Part shown: in pieces, positions 61,781 to 64,000 of the stretch
Layout: the number at the start of each line of letters is the position of its first letter
Numbering within the stretch: position 1 is the stretch's first letter
Assembly: GCF_019104945.1 (NCBI RefSeq)
Contig: NZ_JAHRWW010000035.1
Span: 1-64,000, forward strand
Length of the DNA: 64,000 nucleotides
DNA from: Thermomonas sp.
GTDB lineage: Bacteria; Pseudomonadota; Gammaproteobacteria; Xanthomonadales; Xanthomonadaceae
Direction: 5' to 3'
The notes under the pieces: model-generated
Database searches by the model: none
What the model was told of the DNA's origin: nothing
The model's input: only the letters and a program-made list of their open reading frames with translations
Program-made: the position numbers and the translations under genes

Positions 61781-63547
61781 GTGACTACCCCGCTTCGCGC
61801 CTGCCTGCTCGCTCTTTTGCTTGCGCCCGCGCTCGCCTACGCACAAACCACACCGCCACCTGCGGCCGATAGCGCGTTTCAGCACATCTACCAAACCGAG
61901 TGGAAGTGGCGCACCCAACAGTCTTCCGGCGGGGATGAAGATGGCGACCCCAACGCCGCCGCAATGAACCGCCGCCTGCCCGACGTAGGCCCGGCCGCAC
62001 AGGCAAAAAAACTGGCCTATCTCGACGGCGTGCTGAAGCAGCTGGATGCGGTAGATGTGGCCAAACTTTCCGCCGCCGAACAGCTCAATTACGCCATCTA
62101 CCGCCCACAGATTGCGCATATGGCCGCCGAAATTCGCCTGCGCGACTATGAAATGCCGTTCAATTCCGACAGCTCGTTCTGGTCGAATCTCGATTTCATG
62201 GCCCGCGCCAATCTGCGCGACGCCAATGCCTACCGTGCCTATGCTGCGCGGCTGCGTGATGTGCCGCGCTACTTCGACCAACAGATCAGCAATATGCGCG
62301 CAGGCTTAGCGCGCGGTTTCTCGGTGCCGCAAGCCGTGCTGGCCGGGCGCGACGGCTCCATCGCCATGACCGCCGAGCTCAAAGACCCCACCAGCGCCAG
62401 CCTGTATGCGCCTTACGCAAAGATGCCCTCCAGCATTCCTGCTGCCGAGCAAGAAACGCTGCGCAAGGAAGGCCAAGCCGCTATTCGCGACGCGGTGATT
62501 CCTGCATTTGGCAAACTGCTCACCTTCTTCCGCAGCGAATACATGCCCAAGGCGCGCACCACGCTGGCCGCCGAGGCCATGCCCGACGGCGTGAACTGGT
62601 ACCGCGAACAGATCCGCAAATACACCACACTGGATCTCACGCCCGATGAAATCCACGCCATTGGCGTGCAAGAAGTAGCGTCGATCCGTGCCGAGATGGA
62701 AGGCATCATCCAAACGCTTGGCTTTAAAGGACAGTCGGAAGCCACGCGTTTCAATGATTTCCTCACCTTCTTGCGCACCGACCCGCAGTTCTACGCAAAA
62801 ACCCCGCAGGAGCTGCTCAATCACGCCGCATGGATCAGCAAACGCGTGGACGGGCAAATCGGCAAGATCATCGGCACCCTGCCGCGCGGCCGCTTCACCA
62901 TCGTGCCGGTGCCGCCTTCCATTGCCCCATTCTGGACCGCAGGACGCGGCGGCGCGGGTACCTATTGGGTGAACACCTACGACCTCCCCTCGCGGCCGCT
63001 CTACAACCTACCCGCTCTGACCCTGCACGAATCCGCACCGGGGCACTCGCTGCAGCAATCACTGGTGATCGAGCAGGGCGAGGTGCCGAACTTCCGCAAG
63101 GAATACATCAGTGCCTACGGCGAGGGTTGGGGCCTGTATAGTGAATGGCTAGGCAAGGAAATGGGGATTTATGAAACCCCTTACGATGACTTTGGCCGCC
63201 TCACCTATGCCATGTGGCGCGCCTGTCGCCTAGTGATCGACACCGGCGTGCACCATAAAGGTTGGACGCGTGAGCAAGCGCTCGCCTATCTGCGTGATAA
63301 CACCGCGCTGTCCGAACACGAAGTCACCACCGAAGTGGACCGCTACATCAGCTGGCCGGGGCAAGCGCTGTCGTACAAGCTGGGCGAGATCACCATCATG
63401 CGCCTGCGCCGCGAAGCCGAAGCCGCATTAGGTGCGAAGTTTGACGTGCGCAAATTCCACGACACCCTGCTTTCACAAGGCTCGGTGCCACTACCTGTGT
63501 TGGAAAGCCAAATCCGCGCGTGGATCGCGGCTCAAAAATCAGGCTAA
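61781..63547 (+). CDS. Exported DUF885 family peptidase-like protein
   Basis: The 588-residue product has a signal peptide (TTPLRACLLALLLAPALAYAQ). The C-terminal half carries LHESAPGHSLQ, the HExxPGH motif of the DUF885 family, which is a probable zinc site. The family resembles M3/M32-like helical metallopeptidases. GTG 61781 fits the signal peptide; the frame begins with TTG 61766, inside the inverted repeat. No operon partner; it follows parB after 87 bases. Confidence 0.87.
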   Translation: MTTPLRACLLALLLAPALAYAQTTPPPAADSAFQHIYQTEWKWRTQQSSGGDEDGDPNAAAMNRRLPDVGPAAQAKKLAYLDGVLKQLDAVDVAKLSAAEQLNYAIYRPQIAHMAAEIRLRDYEMPFNSDSSFWSNLDFMARANLRDANAYRAYAARLRDVPRYFDQQISNMRAGLARGFSVPQAVLAGRDGSIAMTAELKDPTSASLYAPYAKMPSSIPAAEQETLRKEGQAAIRDAVIPAFGKLLTFFRSEYMPKARTTLAAEAMPDGVNWYREQIRKYTTLDLTPDEIHAIGVQEVASIRAEMEGIIQTLGFKGQSEATRFNDFLTFLRTDPQFYAKTPQELLNHAAWISKRVDGQIGKIIGTLPRGRFTIVPVPPSIAPFWTAGRGGAGTYWVNTYDLPSRPLYNLPALTLHESAPGHSLQQSLVIEQGEVPNFRKEYISAYGEGWGLYSEWLGKEMGIYETPYDDFGRLTYAMWRACRLVIDTGVHHKGWTREQALAYLRDNTALSEHEVTTEVDRYISWPGQALSYKLGEITIMRLRREAEAALGAKFDVRKFHDTLLSQGSVPLPVLESQIRAWIAAQKSG

Positions 63548-63590
63548 CCCACAGCCTAATGTGAAACCTTTTACCTGATTTCGCAAGTGC

Positions 63591-63618
63591 TTGCAGCCTA
63601 GTGGCATCGCGCTATGCT
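63591..63618 (+). promoter_or_regulatory. Sigma-70-type promoter of the last gene
   Basis: TTGCAG (63591-63596) and TATGCT (63613-63618) are separated by 16 bases. The in-frame ATG at 63614 overlaps the -10 box, which favours the ATG at 63647 as the start codon. Confidence 0.55.
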
Positions 63619-63646
63619 GCAAGCATTCTTTATTCGGAACAGGCGC

Positions 63647-64000
63647 ATGCGGGGCCGCGTCTTCCAATTTGCGGTTGCAGCGGTGCTGCTATGCGGAGCG
63701 GTGGCGCTGTGGTGGGCATTCGAACACCGTGATAAACCGCCCCCTACGGCGCCGGTGCTGCGCGTCGGCCTGTATTCCAACCCACCCAAGCTCGATATTG
63801 ATGCCAACGGCCAGCCGACCGGGTTATTTGTCACCCTCCTTGACAGCATCGCCCAAGAAGAAGGCTGGACACTGAAGTACCAGCGCTGCGAATGGTCACA
63901 CTGCCTGCAGCTATTAGAGAACGGGCAGCTCGACCTAATGCCCGATATGGCCTACACCGTCGATCGCGCGCAGCGGTTCAACTTTCCCGATGTTCCCATC
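63647..64000 (+). CDS. Membrane-anchored periplasmic solute-binding-domain protein (5' part)
   Basis: The open frame runs off the window. The visible 118 residues have a membrane segment (about 8-25, VAAVLLCGAVALWWAF) and then the start of an SBP_bac_3-type domain (LRVGLYSNPPKLDIDANGQPTGLFVTLLDSIA, read in parts). The anchored layout, rather than a cleaved signal, suggests the sensor part of a histidine kinase or a GGDEF/EAL protein, but the output domain is outside the window. An earlier in-frame ATG at 63614 overlaps the -10 box. Confidence 0.72.
   Translation, partial: MRGRVFQFAVAAVLLCGAVALWWAFEHRDKPPPTAPVLRVGLYSNPPKLDIDANGQPTGLFVTLLDSIAQEEGWTLKYQRCEWSHCLQLLENGQLDLMPDMAYTVDRAQRFNFPDVPI

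Noticed and set aside
57821-64000. parS site near parA-parB
   Set aside because: I looked for the TGTTTCACGTGAAACA consensus and close variants and saw none in the window; they may lie outside.

Overview
The window reads as chromosome of a gammaproteobacterium of the Xanthomonadaceae/Lysobacterales type. Supporting signs are the 16S rRNA 5' end at the left edge, an olefin (ole) gene set, a DUF6164 protein next to speA, the order argS-SPOR protein, UbiJ-UbiB, rsmG-parA-parB, and a perfect Clp/CRP-type palindrome. Coding density is very high; most genes are housekeeping. I see no tRNA, CRISPR array, prophage or insertion sequence.

Layout. 1-630: 16S 5' end (minus strand), its leader, and two tandem rRNA promoters. 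629-8245: tyrS, a peptidoglycan group (M23 endopeptidase, anmK, ampG), an ExoIII gene at the position where Pseudomonas carries crc, pyrE, and a small periplasmic protein. 8296-13149: a sensor-like phosphomannomutase, dut, separately encoded coaB and coaC, and radC. 13200-17530: argS, a SPOR protein, an SDR enzyme and a Phd/zeta toxin-antitoxin pair. 17540-26393: DUF6164, speA, a PatB-like lyase, speE, a TPR-GGDEF diguanylate cyclase, glnK without amtB, ubiK, comM. 26420-30435: glyoxylate shunt aceBA with a divergent LysR regulator. 30441-37297: an exported cyanophycinase/isoaspartyl-peptidase fusion divergent from fecI-fecR-TonB receptor.

37353-45619 is the most interesting block: six tightly coupled minus-strand genes encoding a membrane-anchored Cx5R phosphatase-like/TPR protein, a membrane-anchored HEAT protein, a processive family 2 glycosyltransferase, a YaiO-type outer-membrane barrel, an LtaS-like phosphotransferase and a secreted GH18-like barrel protein. 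I read it as a candidate undescribed exopolysaccharide synthesis, modification and export system. A perfect TGTGA-N6-TCACA palindrome lies 120 bases upstream of its first gene.

45828-53741: acyltransferase, arfB, truC, M16 peptidase, cation efflux, ubiB and ubiJ. 53769-57761: oleD, oleC and oleB (oleA is not in the window) with an opposite-strand cysteine-cluster protein between oleC and oleB. 57821-64000: uracil-DNA glycosylase family, a second ExoIII, rsmG, parA, parB, a DUF885 peptidase-like protein and the 5' end of a periplasmic-binding-domain protein cut by the window edge.

A recurrent signal is a -10-like box ending exactly six bases before an ATG with no Shine-Dalgarno sequence (seven genes), which suggests that leaderless mRNAs are common here. 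All coordinates and motifs were read by eye; no similarity search, folding or composition calculation was run.
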